Counted from the first letter of the stretch, positions 1 through 8,974 are shown. The stretch: DNA of 64,000 nucleotides from CAYTTR01 sp964440805 (GCA_964440805.1 CAYTTR010000001.1:1-64000); one strand, 5' to 3'. Numbers and translations are program-made. Notes: a model not told the origin generated them from the sequence alone.

Positions 1-262
1 GAGACTTTCTGTCGAAGAAACTTAAACTTTATTATGAAGGATTTAAAAAAAAAGTCAATAAATCCAGGCTCAGGGGGAACTCCTGAACAAGAATATCTCG
101 AATAACCGGTAGGTAATGCCAAAAATATGAGAAATGGAAAGAATAACTAACAGAAATAGAAGCCATATCATTCAGGAGAAAATTGGTTTCTAAAATTTTT
201 TTAATAAAAATGTTTGCAAAGTGCTTTTGATTTTTATAAAATTTCTAATTCTCTTAAGTCTC
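1..262. other. Upstream region, possible 3' end of a lost upstream gene
   Basis: No complete gene is visible. On the + strand one frame is open from base 3 to a stop at 84-86 and another from base 1 to a stop at 103-105, so the window may begin inside the end of a gene, but neither peptide is recognisable. An AGGAG-like stretch near 173-177 is too far from the nuoA start to be its ribosome site. I see no convincing promoter for the nuo operon here. Confidence 0.25.
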
Positions 263-610
263 ATGCAGGAACTTTTTTTAGTATTTTTAGTTTTCGGAGG
301 ACTGGGTGTTATTCTAGTCTTAATGAATAAACTTCTCGGTCCTAAAAAACCAAACCCCATTAAAGAAATCCCTTTTGAATGCGGAAGTCCGTTTCTTCAG
401 GAAGGAATAAACCCTGTTCCTATTAAATATTACCTGGTGGCTTTCCTGTTTTTATTGTTTGATATCGAAGTGGTATTCTTTTTTCCCTGGGCTTTGGTTT
501 TCAGGAAACTGGGAGTTCAGGGACTGATTATTATGGGATCATATCTTGTGGTTCTTGTTTTCGGCTTTATTTATGCCTGGAAGAAAGGAGCCTTTGAGTG
601 GGAAAGATAA
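263..610 (+). CDS. nuoA: NADH-quinone oxidoreductase subunit A
   Basis: Small membrane subunit of complex I that sits at the junction of the membrane and peripheral arms next to the quinone site. Three hydrophobic helices are visible, and the family signature PFECGSPF lies just after the first. The open frame begins at a GTG at 221, but that would add 14 hydrophobic residues and give an unbroken stretch of about 35, too long for helix one. The ATG at 263 gives a normal N-terminus, though neither start has a good ribosome site. First gene of nuoABCDEFGHI; its end overlaps nuoB by 13 bases, which suggests translational coupling. Confidence 0.9.
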   Translation: MQELFLVFLVFGGLGVILVLMNKLLGPKKPNPIKEIPFECGSPFLQEGINPVPIKYYLVAFLFLLFDIEVVFFFPWALVFRKLGVQGLIIMGSYLVVLVFGFIYAWKKGAFEWER

Positions 611-1116
611 TTGATGACCTCCCTCATTGGGAAAAAAAGAGACTGTCTGAAGGAGGATTCATTACCACTAAATTCGACAGCCTTCTCGGCTGGGCCAGGA
701 AATATTCCCTTTTTCATTATCCCTTTGTAACTGCTTGCTGCGGGATGGAGTATATGTCGGCCGCCTGTGCTCATTTCGATATCGACCGCTTTGGAGCCGG
801 CTGGACCCGCTTTTCTCCCAGGCAATCCGATATGCTGCTGGTTGTGGGAACGGTTACCCAGAAATTAGCCCCTGTCCTGAAAACGGTATACGGTCAGATG
901 ACCAATCCTAAATGGGTAGTGGCTTTTGGCGCCTGTGCGGTCAGCGGAGGAATTTACGACAACTATGCTGTTGTTCAGGGAATAGACCGGATCATTCCGG
1001 TTGATGTTTACATCCCCGGATGCCCTCCCCGGCCGGAGACAGTTTTAGATGCTTTAGTAAAACTTCAGGAGAAAATTCAGAAACAAGAGCAGGAGTGGCG
1101 ATGGAAACTAAGGTAA
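598..1116 (+). CDS. nuoB: NADH-quinone oxidoreductase subunit B
   Basis: Peripheral-arm subunit of complex I that holds the terminal [4Fe-4S] cluster N2 and passes electrons to quinone. The cluster ligands are visible as the adjacent pair C47-C48 in ACCGMEY, C113 in GACAVSGG, and C142 in PGCPPRPE. The 172-residue length is usual. Translation starts at a GTG inside the end of nuoA, and the gene overlaps nuoC by 16 bases, so the three genes are tightly coupled. The identification rests on the complete cysteine set. Confidence 0.96.
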   Translation: MGKIIDDLPHWEKKRLSEGGFITTKFDSLLGWARKYSLFHYPFVTACCGMEYMSAACAHFDIDRFGAGWTRFSPRQSDMLLVVGTVTQKLAPVLKTVYGQMTNPKWVVAFGACAVSGGIYDNYAVVQGIDRIIPVDVYIPGCPPRPETVLDALVKLQEKIQKQEQEWRWKLR

Positions 1117-1577
1117 TTGCGGAAGAGTTGAAGAAATCATTTCCGGAAGATATCCAATCGATCACTGCTTCCTTCGGAGACGTCTCAGTGGAAATAAAAA
1201 AAGAGGCTCTTATGCCTGTGGTTAAGTTCCTTAAAGAGCCTCCATATGAGATGACCATGCTCCTTGATTTAACCTGTGTCGACTTTCCGGAGAGAGAGAA
1301 CCGTTTTGAAATGGTTTATCACTTATTTTCGCTTAAACACAACTCCCGTCTCCGTCTGAAAGCGTGTTTGAATCAGGCAGAGCCGGTTATTGATTCCCTG
1401 ACTTCCCTTTGGAAGAATGCCAACTGGCTGGAAAGGGAAGTTTTTGATATGTTCGGGGTGGAGTTTTCGGGACACCCTGATTTGCGAAGAATTTTTATGT
1501 ATGAAGGATTTGAAGGTTATCCTTTGCGTAAGGATTATCCTTTGAGGAAGCGGCAGCCCCGGATTCCTCTCAAATAA
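1101..1577 (+). CDS. nuoC: NADH-quinone oxidoreductase subunit C
   Basis: The 30-kDa-type subunit of the complex I peripheral arm, which packs against NuoD. The family signature is clear: EREVFDMFGVEFSGHPDLRR followed by GYPLRKDYPL near the C-terminus. The open frame extends back to 1020, but the ATG at 1101 with AGGAG at 1091-1095 is the likely start, giving 158 residues. It lies inside the last codons of nuoB. NuoC and NuoD are separate proteins here, not the fused NuoCD of enterobacteria. Confidence 0.95.
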   Translation: METKVIAEELKKSFPEDIQSITASFGDVSVEIKKEALMPVVKFLKEPPYEMTMLLDLTCVDFPERENRFEMVYHLFSLKHNSRLRLKACLNQAEPVIDSLTSLWKNANWLEREVFDMFGVEFSGHPDLRRIFMYEGFEGYPLRKDYPLRKRQPRIPLK

Positions 1578-1589
1578 AAAGAGAAAAAT

Positions 1590-2921
1590 ATGACTACCCG
1601 AATACAAAAAGAAGCCAGAAAAGAAAGCCTTCTTCTCAATATGGGGCCTTCTCACCCGGCCATGCATGGGACTATTAGAATCATGCTGGAACTTGATGGA
1701 GAACGCATTCTTAATTCGGAAGTAGAGGTTGGTTATCTTCACCGTGGATTTGAGAAAACATGTGAGAACCGTACTTATTTCAACCTCCTTCCTTATACAG
1801 ACCGGATGAATTATGTTTCTCCTCTCATCAACAATCTTGGGTATGTCATGACCCTGGAAAAAATGCTTAGTTTGCAGATTCCTGAACAGGCCCAGTATAT
1901 AAGAGTAATCATGAGTGAATTAAGCCGCATTTCCGATCACCTCACTTGTCTGGCTGCTATGGCTATGGAATGCGGAGCTTTTACTGTGTTTCTTTACAAA
2001 ATGAAGGCTCGTGAATTTATTTGGGATGTGATTGAGAAAACCACAGGAGCCCGGATGACCACTTCTTATATCCGGATTGGGGGAGTAAGGGCCAATCTTC
2101 ACTCCGGCTGGAAGGATGACCTCAAGCTGGCAGTAAAAGAGACCAGAAAAGCTCTCCGTGACATTCACGGCCTGCTTGATAAAAACAAAATATTTCTCAA
2201 CAGAACAAGAGATATAGCCGTTGTTTCGCCGGAGACGGCCGTAAATTACGGCTGGGCAGGGCCCTGCCTCCGTTCAACCGGAGTGCTTTACGATGTAAGA
2301 AAAGCTCACCCTTATCTTACTTACGATCAGCTTGATTTCGAGGTTCCTCTTGGAGAACGGGGTGATAACTATGACCGTTATCTTGTAAGAATGAAGGAAA
2401 TGGAACAAAGCCTGAGAATCATCGAGCAGGCCATGGGAAAACTTCCCGATGAGTCACCCCGGGAAGAATTAAAAGCAGAATGTGTTGAACCGGCTGAAGC
2501 TATCAAGCTGGCCCGGTTAAAGAAACCGGATAAAAAGATTAAACTTTCTCCCAATCTCGAGGGAGCGGAAAAAGATATTTATTCAAAAATAATGACTCAA
2601 GATAAACGTTATATAATTCCTCCCAAAGAGGATACTTATACCACCATCGAAGGTTTAATACGGCATTTTAAATATTTTATGAAAGGCCATGGAATTCGGC
2701 TCCCGCGGGGCGATGTTTATTTTTCTGTTGAAGGCGGAAACGGAGAGCTGGGTTATTACATAGTTTCCGATGGAACAGACAAACCTTACCGGCTTCATCT
2801 GAGAGCACCTTGCTTTCATATTGTTTCTGCCCTGGAAGAAATGATTAACGGCCATTATGTGGCTGATGTTATTCCAACTTTCGGTTCTTTGAATATGATC
2901 GGCGGAGAGCTGGATAGATGA
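1590..2921 (+). CDS. nuoD: NADH-quinone oxidoreductase subunit D
   Basis: The 49-kDa-type subunit of complex I, related to the large subunit of NiFe hydrogenases, which forms the quinone pocket with NuoB. Visible family motifs are GPSHPAMHG near the N-terminus, the quinone-pocket histidine in that loop, GYLHRGFEK, and the C-terminal end GGELDR. The 443 residues are slightly longer than the usual 400 or so because of a charged insertion around residues 305-335 (KKPDKKIKLSP and neighbours). It starts 12 bases after nuoC and shares ATGA with nuoE. Confidence 0.96.
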   Translation: MTTRIQKEARKESLLLNMGPSHPAMHGTIRIMLELDGERILNSEVEVGYLHRGFEKTCENRTYFNLLPYTDRMNYVSPLINNLGYVMTLEKMLSLQIPEQAQYIRVIMSELSRISDHLTCLAAMAMECGAFTVFLYKMKAREFIWDVIEKTTGARMTTSYIRIGGVRANLHSGWKDDLKLAVKETRKALRDIHGLLDKNKIFLNRTRDIAVVSPETAVNYGWAGPCLRSTGVLYDVRKAHPYLTYDQLDFEVPLGERGDNYDRYLVRMKEMEQSLRIIEQAMGKLPDESPREELKAECVEPAEAIKLARLKKPDKKIKLSPNLEGAEKDIYSKIMTQDKRYIIPPKEDTYTTIEGLIRHFKYFMKGHGIRLPRGDVYFSVEGGNGELGYYIVSDGTDKPYRLHLRAPCFHIVSALEEMINGHYVADVIPTFGSLNMIGGELDR

Positions 2922-3388
2922 CCGGATTAAAGGAAGAAACCAAAACCAGGATTAAAGAACTGATCAACTGTTATCCCAGAAAACAGGCGGCTCTTCTGCC
3001 GGTACTTAATCTTATTCAAAAGGATACCGGATTTGTTTCACCCGATACCGAAAAATGGGTAGCTGAAATACTTGACCTTAAGCCGGTTAGGGTCAGAGAG
3101 GTTTTGACTTTCTACACCATGCTTGCAGCAAAACCTTTAGGAAAATATCATATCCAAATTTGTTCAAACTTAAGCTGCAGTCTTCTGGGAGGAGATAGAC
3201 TTATTGATTATCTGTCTGAGAAACTGGGTCTTAAACCAGGTGAAACATCTGCTGACGGGAAATACACTCTTTCCACAGTCGAATGCTTAGGTGCTTGTGA
3301 ACAGGCTCCTTGCATGATGGTAAATTTCGACTATTACGGTAACTTAACACCTGAAAAAATAGATAAAATTCTGGAAGGGTTGGAGTAA
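2918..3388 (+). CDS. nuoE: NADH-quinone oxidoreductase subunit E
   Basis: The 24-kDa-type, thioredoxin-fold subunit of the NADH dehydrogenase module, holding [2Fe-2S] cluster N1a. The four ligands are visible as C82 and C87 (ICSNLSC) and C123 and C127 (ECLGAC). The 156 residues match the family. The start ATG overlaps the nuoD stop as ATGA. Its presence with NuoF and NuoG shows that this complex keeps an NADH-oxidising head rather than a ferredoxin-only form. Confidence 0.95.
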   Translation: MTGLKEETKTRIKELINCYPRKQAALLPVLNLIQKDTGFVSPDTEKWVAEILDLKPVRVREVLTFYTMLAAKPLGKYHIQICSNLSCSLLGGDRLIDYLSEKLGLKPGETSADGKYTLSTVECLGACEQAPCMMVNFDYYGNLTPEKIDKILEGLE

Positions 3389-3392
3389 ACAA

Positions 3393-4646
3393 GTGTCTCG
3401 GAATAAACTTACCAGCCATTTCCAGGTGCAAAACCTGCACCAGATAGATGTCTATCTTAAACATAAGGGCTACCAAGGAGCTAAAAAGACTGTTTTAAAA
3501 ATGAAACCGGAAGAAATCTTGGAAGAAGTCAAAGCAGCCAACCTTCGGGGAAGGGGAGGAGCCGGGTTCCCGGCCGGTGTCAAATGGGGATTTGTTCCTA
3601 AGACAAAAGACAAGCCGAAATATCTTTGCGTCAATGCTGATGAAGGTGAACCGGGGACTTTTAAAGACCGCTACATCATGACTTTTAATCCCCATTTGTT
3701 GATTGAAGGAATTATAATCACTTCCTACTGCGTGGGCATTAATACCGCTTTTATTTATATAAGAGGAGAATATGAAAAAGTTGCCTGCCGGTTGGAACAG
3801 GCTGTAAAAGAAGCTGAGGAGCACGGTTTTCTGGGAGAAAATGTTTTCGGAAGTGATTTCAAACTTGATGTCTATGTCCACCGGGGGGCCGGTGCTTATA
3901 TTTGCGGAGAAGAAACGGCTCTTCTGGAATCCTTGGAAGGAAAAAGAGGTTATCCCCGGTTGAAACCTCCTTTCCCGGCTTCAATCGGTCTTTTTCAATC
4001 CCCTACGGTTATTAATAATGTGGAAACTGTAGCCAATATCCCTCTGATTATCGAAAACGGAGCCTCCCGATTTAAACAGCAAGGATTACCGGAGGATGGC
4101 GGAACCAGAATATTCGGTGTCAGCGGTATGGTTAATAAACCGGGCATTTATGAGCTTCCCGTAAGTTATGAATTAAAAAGAATTATCTTTGAACAGGCCG
4201 GGGGTCTGAAAGAAGGCAAGAAACTTAAGGCCGTTATTCCCGGAGGAATGTCGGCTCCTGTGCTTGCGGCCGATGAAATCGATATTAATATGGATTGCAG
4301 CTCACTTTTGAAAGCCGATTCAATGCTGGGTTCAGGAGCCGTTATTGTCATAGATGAAGATATTCCTATGCTGGATGTCCTGCAAAAAATTACCAAGTTC
4401 TATGCTCATGAATCATGCGGACAGTGCACGCCGTGCCGGGTGGGGACTTCCTGGATAAACAAGATTGTCAAAAGGATAGAAGAAGGTAAAGGGGAAAGAG
4501 GGGATTTGGATTTAATTATTGAACTGGCCTCAAATATTAAAGGAAAAACTCTTTGCCCTCTGGGTGATGCCGCTGCTCTTCCTATTATAGCCTTGGTCAA
4601 AAAATTCCGTAAAGAGCTTGAAAGCTCGTTAAAGCATAAAAACTGA
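3393..4646 (+). CDS. nuoF: NADH-quinone oxidoreductase subunit F
   Basis: The NADH- and FMN-binding subunit of complex I. The glycine-rich loop GRGGAGFPAGVKWGF binds NADH/FMN, GAGAYICGEETALLESLEG is the FMN-site motif, and the N3 [4Fe-4S] cluster ligands appear as ESCGQCTPCRVG near residue 340 with the fourth cysteine in LCPLGDAA near the C-terminus. The start is a GTG at 3393 preceded by GGAG at about 3383. The 417 residues are normal. It sits between nuoE and nuoG with 4- and 7-base gaps. Confidence 0.96.
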   Translation: MSRNKLTSHFQVQNLHQIDVYLKHKGYQGAKKTVLKMKPEEILEEVKAANLRGRGGAGFPAGVKWGFVPKTKDKPKYLCVNADEGEPGTFKDRYIMTFNPHLLIEGIIITSYCVGINTAFIYIRGEYEKVACRLEQAVKEAEEHGFLGENVFGSDFKLDVYVHRGAGAYICGEETALLESLEGKRGYPRLKPPFPASIGLFQSPTVINNVETVANIPLIIENGASRFKQQGLPEDGGTRIFGVSGMVNKPGIYELPVSYELKRIIFEQAGGLKEGKKLKAVIPGGMSAPVLAADEIDINMDCSSLLKADSMLGSGAVIVIDEDIPMLDVLQKITKFYAHESCGQCTPCRVGTSWINKIVKRIEEGKGERGDLDLIIELASNIKGKTLCPLGDAAALPIIALVKKFRKELESSLKHKN

Positions 4647-4653
4647 GATAAAA

Positions 4654-6210
4654 ATGGTAAAGATTTCTATTAACGGAAAAGAGCTTGAAGTCAAAGACGA
4701 CCTGACTATTCTTAAGGCCGCTGAAGCAGCCGGAATTCACATTCCTCATTTATGTTATCATCCAGCCTTTCCGGCAGAAGGAAGCTGCCGGATGTGTTTA
4801 GTGGAAATTGAAGGGCTGCCCAAGCTCGAACTGGCGTGTTCTACCGTGGTTAAAGAAGGAATGAAGATTTCCACCAACAGCCCCTCAGCAACTGAAGCCA
4901 GGAGAGCGGTTTTGGAATTTTTACTGGCCGAACACCCGCTTGATTGTCCCATTTGCGATAAAGCAGGCGAATGCAAGCTCCAGGATTACTTTGAAGAATA
5001 CGGACTTTTTGAAGGACGATTCGCAGAGAATAAAATAAAAAAAGTAAAAAAAGTATCCCTGGGGAAAAATCTTATTTTAGATAAAGAAAGATGTATTCTA
5101 TGCACCCGCTGTATCCGTTTTCTCCAGCAAATTTTAAAAACAGGGGAACTGGGTGTTTTCCAGAGAGGCCTTCAATCGGAGGTAGGAACTTTTCCCGGAT
5201 TTCCGGTGACAAACAATTACTCCGGTAATTTAGCTCAGCTCTGCCCGGTGGGAGCTATTACGGATAAAGATTTCCGCTTTCAGACCAGAACCTGGTTCCT
5301 GCGGTCGGGTGAATCCATTTGTCCGCTGTGCAGCCGGGGCTGCCGGATTTTAATTGAGTCGCACATTGGATTTCCGCGGGTGGAACTGGATAAGTATATT
5401 TATCGCATTCAGGCGGCTGAGGATCAGGAAGTCAATGGTTACTGGCTTTGTGATCTGGGTCGATATTCTTATTCATATCTGGAAAAAAACCGGGCCGGCC
5501 AAATAAAATCAAAGAAAGCAGTCCAAGGAAAAGAAATTGAATGGAAAGAAATTATATCGATTCTTAGTGACGGCATTAAGAAACTCTATTATAAAAAACA
5601 GCTTTCCCATTTAGGAGTGATAGTAAATTCTTTTCTTACCAATGAGGAAATATTTCTGCTGAAAAAGATCTTTATGGAAAACCTGGGAGTAGACCGGATT
5701 TATTTAGCTGATCCTCCTGATGAAACGGGAGACGACTTCCTGATGACTCCCGAGAGAATACCAAACAAGAGGGGAATAAAAGAAGTGGGGCTGACGGTTA
5801 AGGAATTGTCCTTAAAAGAATTGGAAAAACCGCTGGAAGCTCTGATTATTTTCGGGAACTCTCTCCTGGAGGCAATCCCCTCAGCTGAAATAAAAGCGAT
5901 TCTTAAAAATATACCGCAAACATTCCTTCTCACCCCATATCAAAGCAGTCTTGATGATTCGGTCGATTATATTATGCCTACTTCTTTAATAGCTGAAAAA
6001 GAAGGTTCCCTGACCAACATTGACGGGATTCTCAGGATTTTTTCTCCTGCCTTGGAAACTAAAGGAGAGGCTCTATCAGAATGGAATATTCTCCGCCAAC
6101 TGGCTTTATCATTGGGCTTCCATTTTACATTTTACCGGAATCTCAGTTCTCCTGAAAAAACAAGAAATGAGATGGCCAAGGAAAATCCATTATTCAGAGA
6201 GAGACAGTGA
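4654..6210 (+). CDS. nuoG: NADH-quinone oxidoreductase subunit G, short form
   Basis: Iron-sulfur subunit of the NADH module. The N-terminal [2Fe-2S] ligands are C34, C45, C48 and C62; H94, C98, C101 and C107 form the histidine-ligated cluster N5; C147, C150, C153 and C197 form a [4Fe-4S] cluster; and C223, C226, C230 and C266 match the extra N7-type cluster. The remaining molybdopterin-type domain is only about 250 residues, so the 518-residue protein is much shorter than the usual 680-900. The frame is intact, so this is probably a natural short form. It shares GTGA with nuoH. Confidence 0.92.
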   Translation: MVKISINGKELEVKDDLTILKAAEAAGIHIPHLCYHPAFPAEGSCRMCLVEIEGLPKLELACSTVVKEGMKISTNSPSATEARRAVLEFLLAEHPLDCPICDKAGECKLQDYFEEYGLFEGRFAENKIKKVKKVSLGKNLILDKERCILCTRCIRFLQQILKTGELGVFQRGLQSEVGTFPGFPVTNNYSGNLAQLCPVGAITDKDFRFQTRTWFLRSGESICPLCSRGCRILIESHIGFPRVELDKYIYRIQAAEDQEVNGYWLCDLGRYSYSYLEKNRAGQIKSKKAVQGKEIEWKEIISILSDGIKKLYYKKQLSHLGVIVNSFLTNEEIFLLKKIFMENLGVDRIYLADPPDETGDDFLMTPERIPNKRGIKEVGLTVKELSLKELEKPLEALIIFGNSLLEAIPSAEIKAILKNIPQTFLLTPYQSSLDDSVDYIMPTSLIAEKEGSLTNIDGILRIFSPALETKGEALSEWNILRQLALSLGFHFTFYRNLSSPEKTRNEMAKENPLFRERQ

Positions 6211-7280
6211 CTGAAACTTTGATTATTCTGCTTAAAATTATAGGGGCCTTAGCCTGGTTTCTTACTCTAACATTGTATTTAACCTGGCTTGAAAGAAAAG
6301 AAAGCGCTGTTATTCAGGACCGGATTGGAGCTAACCGGGCTTCCATCCTGGGCTTAAGAATAATCGGTCTTTTCCAACCCTTTGCCGATGCTATAAAAAT
6401 GATCTTCAAAGAGGATTTCACCCCCTATTTCTCCAAGCGGTTTCTTCATAATTTGGCTCCGTTTGTTTCTTTCTTTTTTGTAGCAGTGACTATTTGCGCC
6501 ATGCCTTTTGGAGATACAGTAACAATCGGCGGCCGGACAATAAAACTTCAGATACTGGATGCCGATATCGGTCTGCTTTTCATTCTGGCTATGCTTTCTC
6601 TTGGAATATACGGAATTCTTCTATCTGGCTGGTCCTCAAACAACCGGTATGCTCTAATAGGCGGCCTGAGAGGGGCAGCCCAGGTAATTTCCTATGAAGT
6701 CGCCCTGGCACTTTCTTTAATAGGGCTGATTATGGTTTTTCCTTCCCTTAAATTATCGGCCATTGTCGGGTTCCAGGGAGAACATTTTTTCGGCTGGATT
6801 CCCAAATGGGGAGTTTTTCTCCAACCCTTAGGTTTTCTCCTTTTTCTTTTTGCTGCTTTGGCTGAGACTAAGCGGGTTCCATTTGATCTTCCGGAGGGTG
6901 AATCGGAAATAATCGGTTTTTTTACCGAGTACAGCGGTCTAAAATGGGGACTTTTCATGATGACCGACTTTATGGAAATAATAATAATCAGTTGTTTATT
7001 GACCACATTATTTTTCGGTGGCTGGCAGGTTCCCTGGCTGGCTGCCGACGGTTTTCACTTTCCCTGGGGAACATTCTGGGAACTACCGAGAGGAATAGTA
7101 GTGGCTTTGCAGGTTTTAGCCTTTAATCTAAAAGTTTTCTTTTTCTGCTGGCTTCAAATTCTGATTCGCTGGACTTATCCCCGTTTCCGTTACGACCAGC
7201 TTATGGATTTCGGCTGGAAATTGCTTATTCCATTGAGTCTGGTTAACATTCTGGGAACAGGAATATTGCTGAGTATCTAA
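6207..7280 (+). CDS. nuoH: NADH-quinone oxidoreductase subunit H
   Basis: Large membrane subunit that anchors the peripheral arm and forms part of the quinone chamber. Eight or so hydrophobic helices are visible. The family motifs are LTWLERKESAVIQDRIGANR near the N-terminus and AETKRVPFDLPEGESEIIGF in the middle, with the conserved acidic loop lining the chamber. The GTG start overlaps the nuoG stop by four bases. The 357 residues are standard. It is the last true membrane-arm subunit in this operon, because J, K, L, M and N are absent. Confidence 0.96.
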   Translation: MTETLIILLKIIGALAWFLTLTLYLTWLERKESAVIQDRIGANRASILGLRIIGLFQPFADAIKMIFKEDFTPYFSKRFLHNLAPFVSFFFVAVTICAMPFGDTVTIGGRTIKLQILDADIGLLFILAMLSLGIYGILLSGWSSNNRYALIGGLRGAAQVISYEVALALSLIGLIMVFPSLKLSAIVGFQGEHFFGWIPKWGVFLQPLGFLLFLFAALAETKRVPFDLPEGESEIIGFFTEYSGLKWGLFMMTDFMEIIIISCLLTTLFFGGWQVPWLAADGFHFPWGTFWELPRGIVVALQVLAFNLKVFFFCWLQILIRWTYPRFRYDQLMDFGWKLLIPLSLVNILGTGILLSI

Positions 7281-7281
7281 A

Positions 7282-7758
7282 ATGATAAAATTACTGGGGT
7301 ACTTCTTTGAAATTATCAGGGGAGCTCTGATTACCTGCCGGCATTTTGTAGTTAACATGTGGTTTCATACTCTCAATCTTTTCGGGATTAAAACCAAAAG
7401 AAAGGGAGCCGTAACCATTCAATATCCGGAGAAGAAAAAAGAGCTGGCTTACCGGCACCGGAGTCTCCATCGGCTGATGAAAAGGGAAGACGGCCAGCCC
7501 AGATGTGTAGCTTGTATGCTTTGTGCCACAGCCTGTCCTTCTGAGTGTATTTACATTGAGGCGGCTGAGTCTGAGGAAGATGATGAATTTCAGAAACATC
7601 CTTCGATTTTCATTATTGACCTCAGCCGCTGCTGTTTTTGCGGTTTCTGTGTGGAGGCTTGTCCGGAAGATGCCTTAAGAATGGATACCCGGAAAATTGA
7701 ATTGGCCGAATACGAACGACAAAATCTTGTTTATGATCTAAACAAACTTCTTCAATGA
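7282..7758 (+). CDS. nuoI: NADH-quinone oxidoreductase subunit I
   Basis: Peripheral-arm ferredoxin-like subunit that carries electrons through two [4Fe-4S] clusters, N6a and N6b, towards NuoB. Two cysteine sets are visible: CVACMLCATACPSECI and CCFCGFCVEACPEDAL. The 158 residues are usual. It begins one base after the nuoH stop and overlaps the next gene by ATGA, so the metallo-beta-lactamase downstream is read from the same transcript. A typical operon would continue with nuoJKLMN at this point. Confidence 0.95.
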   Translation: MIKLLGYFFEIIRGALITCRHFVVNMWFHTLNLFGIKTKRKGAVTIQYPEKKKELAYRHRSLHRLMKREDGQPRCVACMLCATACPSECIYIEAAESEEDDEFQKHPSIFIIDLSRCCFCGFCVEACPEDALRMDTRKIELAEYERQNLVYDLNKLLQ

Positions 7759-8609
7759 GTTTTTCTTCTTTGACCATTGGTAAAATAAAAATTACCGGAA
7801 TAAGAGACGGCTATTTTTATCTTGACGGCGGGGCTATGTTTGGAGTGGTCCCCAGAGTTCTTTGGGAAAAAAAATTCAAGCCTGATAAACAAAACCGTAT
7901 CCGGTTGGGACTTAATTCCCTTTTGATCCAAACTCCTCAGCATCAAATCCTGATTGAAACCGGGATTGGAGAAAACCTTCCTCAGAAATATCAGCGGTTT
8001 TATTCAGTAGAAAGAAATCCCGGTTTAGTAGAAAACCTCAAAAGAGAGGAAGTGCAGCCTGAAGATATAGATTTCGTTATAAACACCCATCTCCATTTTG
8101 ACCACTGCGGGGGAAACACAATTTCTGAAAATGAAAACGAATACAGGCCTGTCTTTCCCAAAGCAACCTACATAATTCAGAAAGGAGAATGGAACTGTGC
8201 CCTTAATCCAAGCTCCTCCCGGGACAAACCGAGCTATCTCGGTCAAAACTTTATTCCTTTGAAAGAAAAAGCTCGACTTAAATTGGTGGAAGGAAACCAG
8301 GTTATTTGCCCGGGAGTCGAAGTTGTTTTCGTTCCGGGACACACAGCTCACCATCAGTGTGTTAAAATAACAGAGGGAGATACGACAGTTTTTTTTCTGG
8401 GAGATTTGGTCCCTACCTCAGGTCATATTCCTCTGAGTTATATAATGAGTTATGACCTTTTTCCTCTTCAAACCCTTGAAAGCAAGAAAAAGTATTACCG
8501 TTTGGCCATGGCTGAAGAATGGATTCTTGCTTTTAACCATGATCCCGATTTGTTTTTTGGAAAAGTCGGGGAAGAGAGAGGAAAGTTCGTTTTTTTACCC
8601 CTAAAATAA
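7755..8609 (+). CDS. Metallo-beta-lactamase fold hydrolase coupled to nuoI
   Basis: Zinc-dependent hydrolase of the metallo-beta-lactamase fold. The metal motif THLHFDHCGG gives H112, H114, D116 and H117; a further metal histidine lies in PGHTAHHQC and the bridging aspartate in FLGDLVP. The arrangement resembles the lactonase/YtnP branch, but the substrate cannot be read from sequence. There is no signal peptide, so it is probably cytoplasmic. It is translationally coupled to nuoI by a 4-base overlap and occupies the place where nuoJ would normally be. Whether it serves complex I is unknown. Confidence 0.85.
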   Translation: MSFSSLTIGKIKITGIRDGYFYLDGGAMFGVVPRVLWEKKFKPDKQNRIRLGLNSLLIQTPQHQILIETGIGENLPQKYQRFYSVERNPGLVENLKREEVQPEDIDFVINTHLHFDHCGGNTISENENEYRPVFPKATYIIQKGEWNCALNPSSSRDKPSYLGQNFIPLKEKARLKLVEGNQVICPGVEVVFVPGHTAHHQCVKITEGDTTVFFLGDLVPTSGHIPLSYIMSYDLFPLQTLESKKKYYRLAMAEEWILAFNHDPDLFFGKVGEERGKFVFLPLK

Positions 8610-8622
8610 GGAGTAAGTAACA

Positions 8623-8769
8623 ATGAGTGAAGATAAAGAAAAGATTCCCTGTCATGTATGCCGGAAAGAAATTCCCAAAGATGCAGCGGTTCATGCTGAA
8701 GGACGTGATTATGTACTTTATTTCTGCAGCACCGAATGTCTTGATTACTGGAAAAAAAATAAGAAATAA
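8623..8769 (+). CDS. Tiny zinc-ribbon (MYM/TRASH-like) protein, 48 residues
   Basis: A 48-residue protein with an AAGGAG-type ribosome site (8608-8612) before the ATG. Two cysteine pairs, C10-x2-C13 (CHVC) and C35-x3-C39 (CSTEC), with the aromatic pattern YFCSTECLDYW, look like a treble-clef or TRASH/MYM zinc finger such as DUF3330-type proteins. Such small proteins are thought to bind metal or act as adaptors; no function is known here. It follows the hydrolase by 13 bases and probably ends the nuo transcript. The full cysteine set and good ribosome site make it a likely real gene. Confidence 0.7.
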   Translation: MSEDKEKIPCHVCRKEIPKDAAVHAEGRDYVLYFCSTECLDYWKKNKK

Positions 8770-8835
8770 GGGGAATTTTCCCCAAGAGGACACCTCTTTA
8801 TAATAAGGGGGACGTTCCCCAAAGGGACAACCCTT
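8770..8835. repeat. Two tandem copies of a double-hairpin repeat
   Basis: Copy one (8770-8799) has a GGGGAA/TTCCCC palindrome followed by an AGAGG-ACA-CCTCT hairpin. Copy two (8807-8835) has GGGGGACGTTCCCC followed by AAGGG-ACA-ACCCTT. Each unit is therefore two small palindromes side by side. Related copies lie in inverted orientation at 21425-21451 and 36861-36890. It sits just after the end of the nuo-linked genes and might also act as a transcription terminator, although there is no T-run. Confidence 0.65.
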
Positions 8836-8857
8836 CTCCTGAAGAAATAAGTTTATT

Positions 8858-8893
8858 GCGTTAATCGCGTTACTTGCGTTTATAGCGTTAGAA
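8858..8893 (+). repeat. 9-bp tandem repeat, four units (GCGTT family)
   Basis: Four consecutive 9-mers all begin with GCGTT (GCGTTAATC, GCGTTACTT, GCGTTTATA, GCGTTAGAA), preceded by a degenerate half unit. The same unit is tandemly repeated 17 times at 19968-20120 and about five times at 33965-34009. It lies in the gap before the DUF481 gene. Confidence 0.75.
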
Positions 8894-8974
8894 TCCATAA
8901 AATTTTTGAGGAAACTCCCGGTCTTTTTTATATTGAAGATTATGAAGTATTCTGTATAATGAAAAACAAGCTAA

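Noticed and set aside
5999..6214. Extra ORF overlapping the end of nuoG
   Set aside because: Out-of-frame shadow with no ribosome site; nuoG reads through intact.
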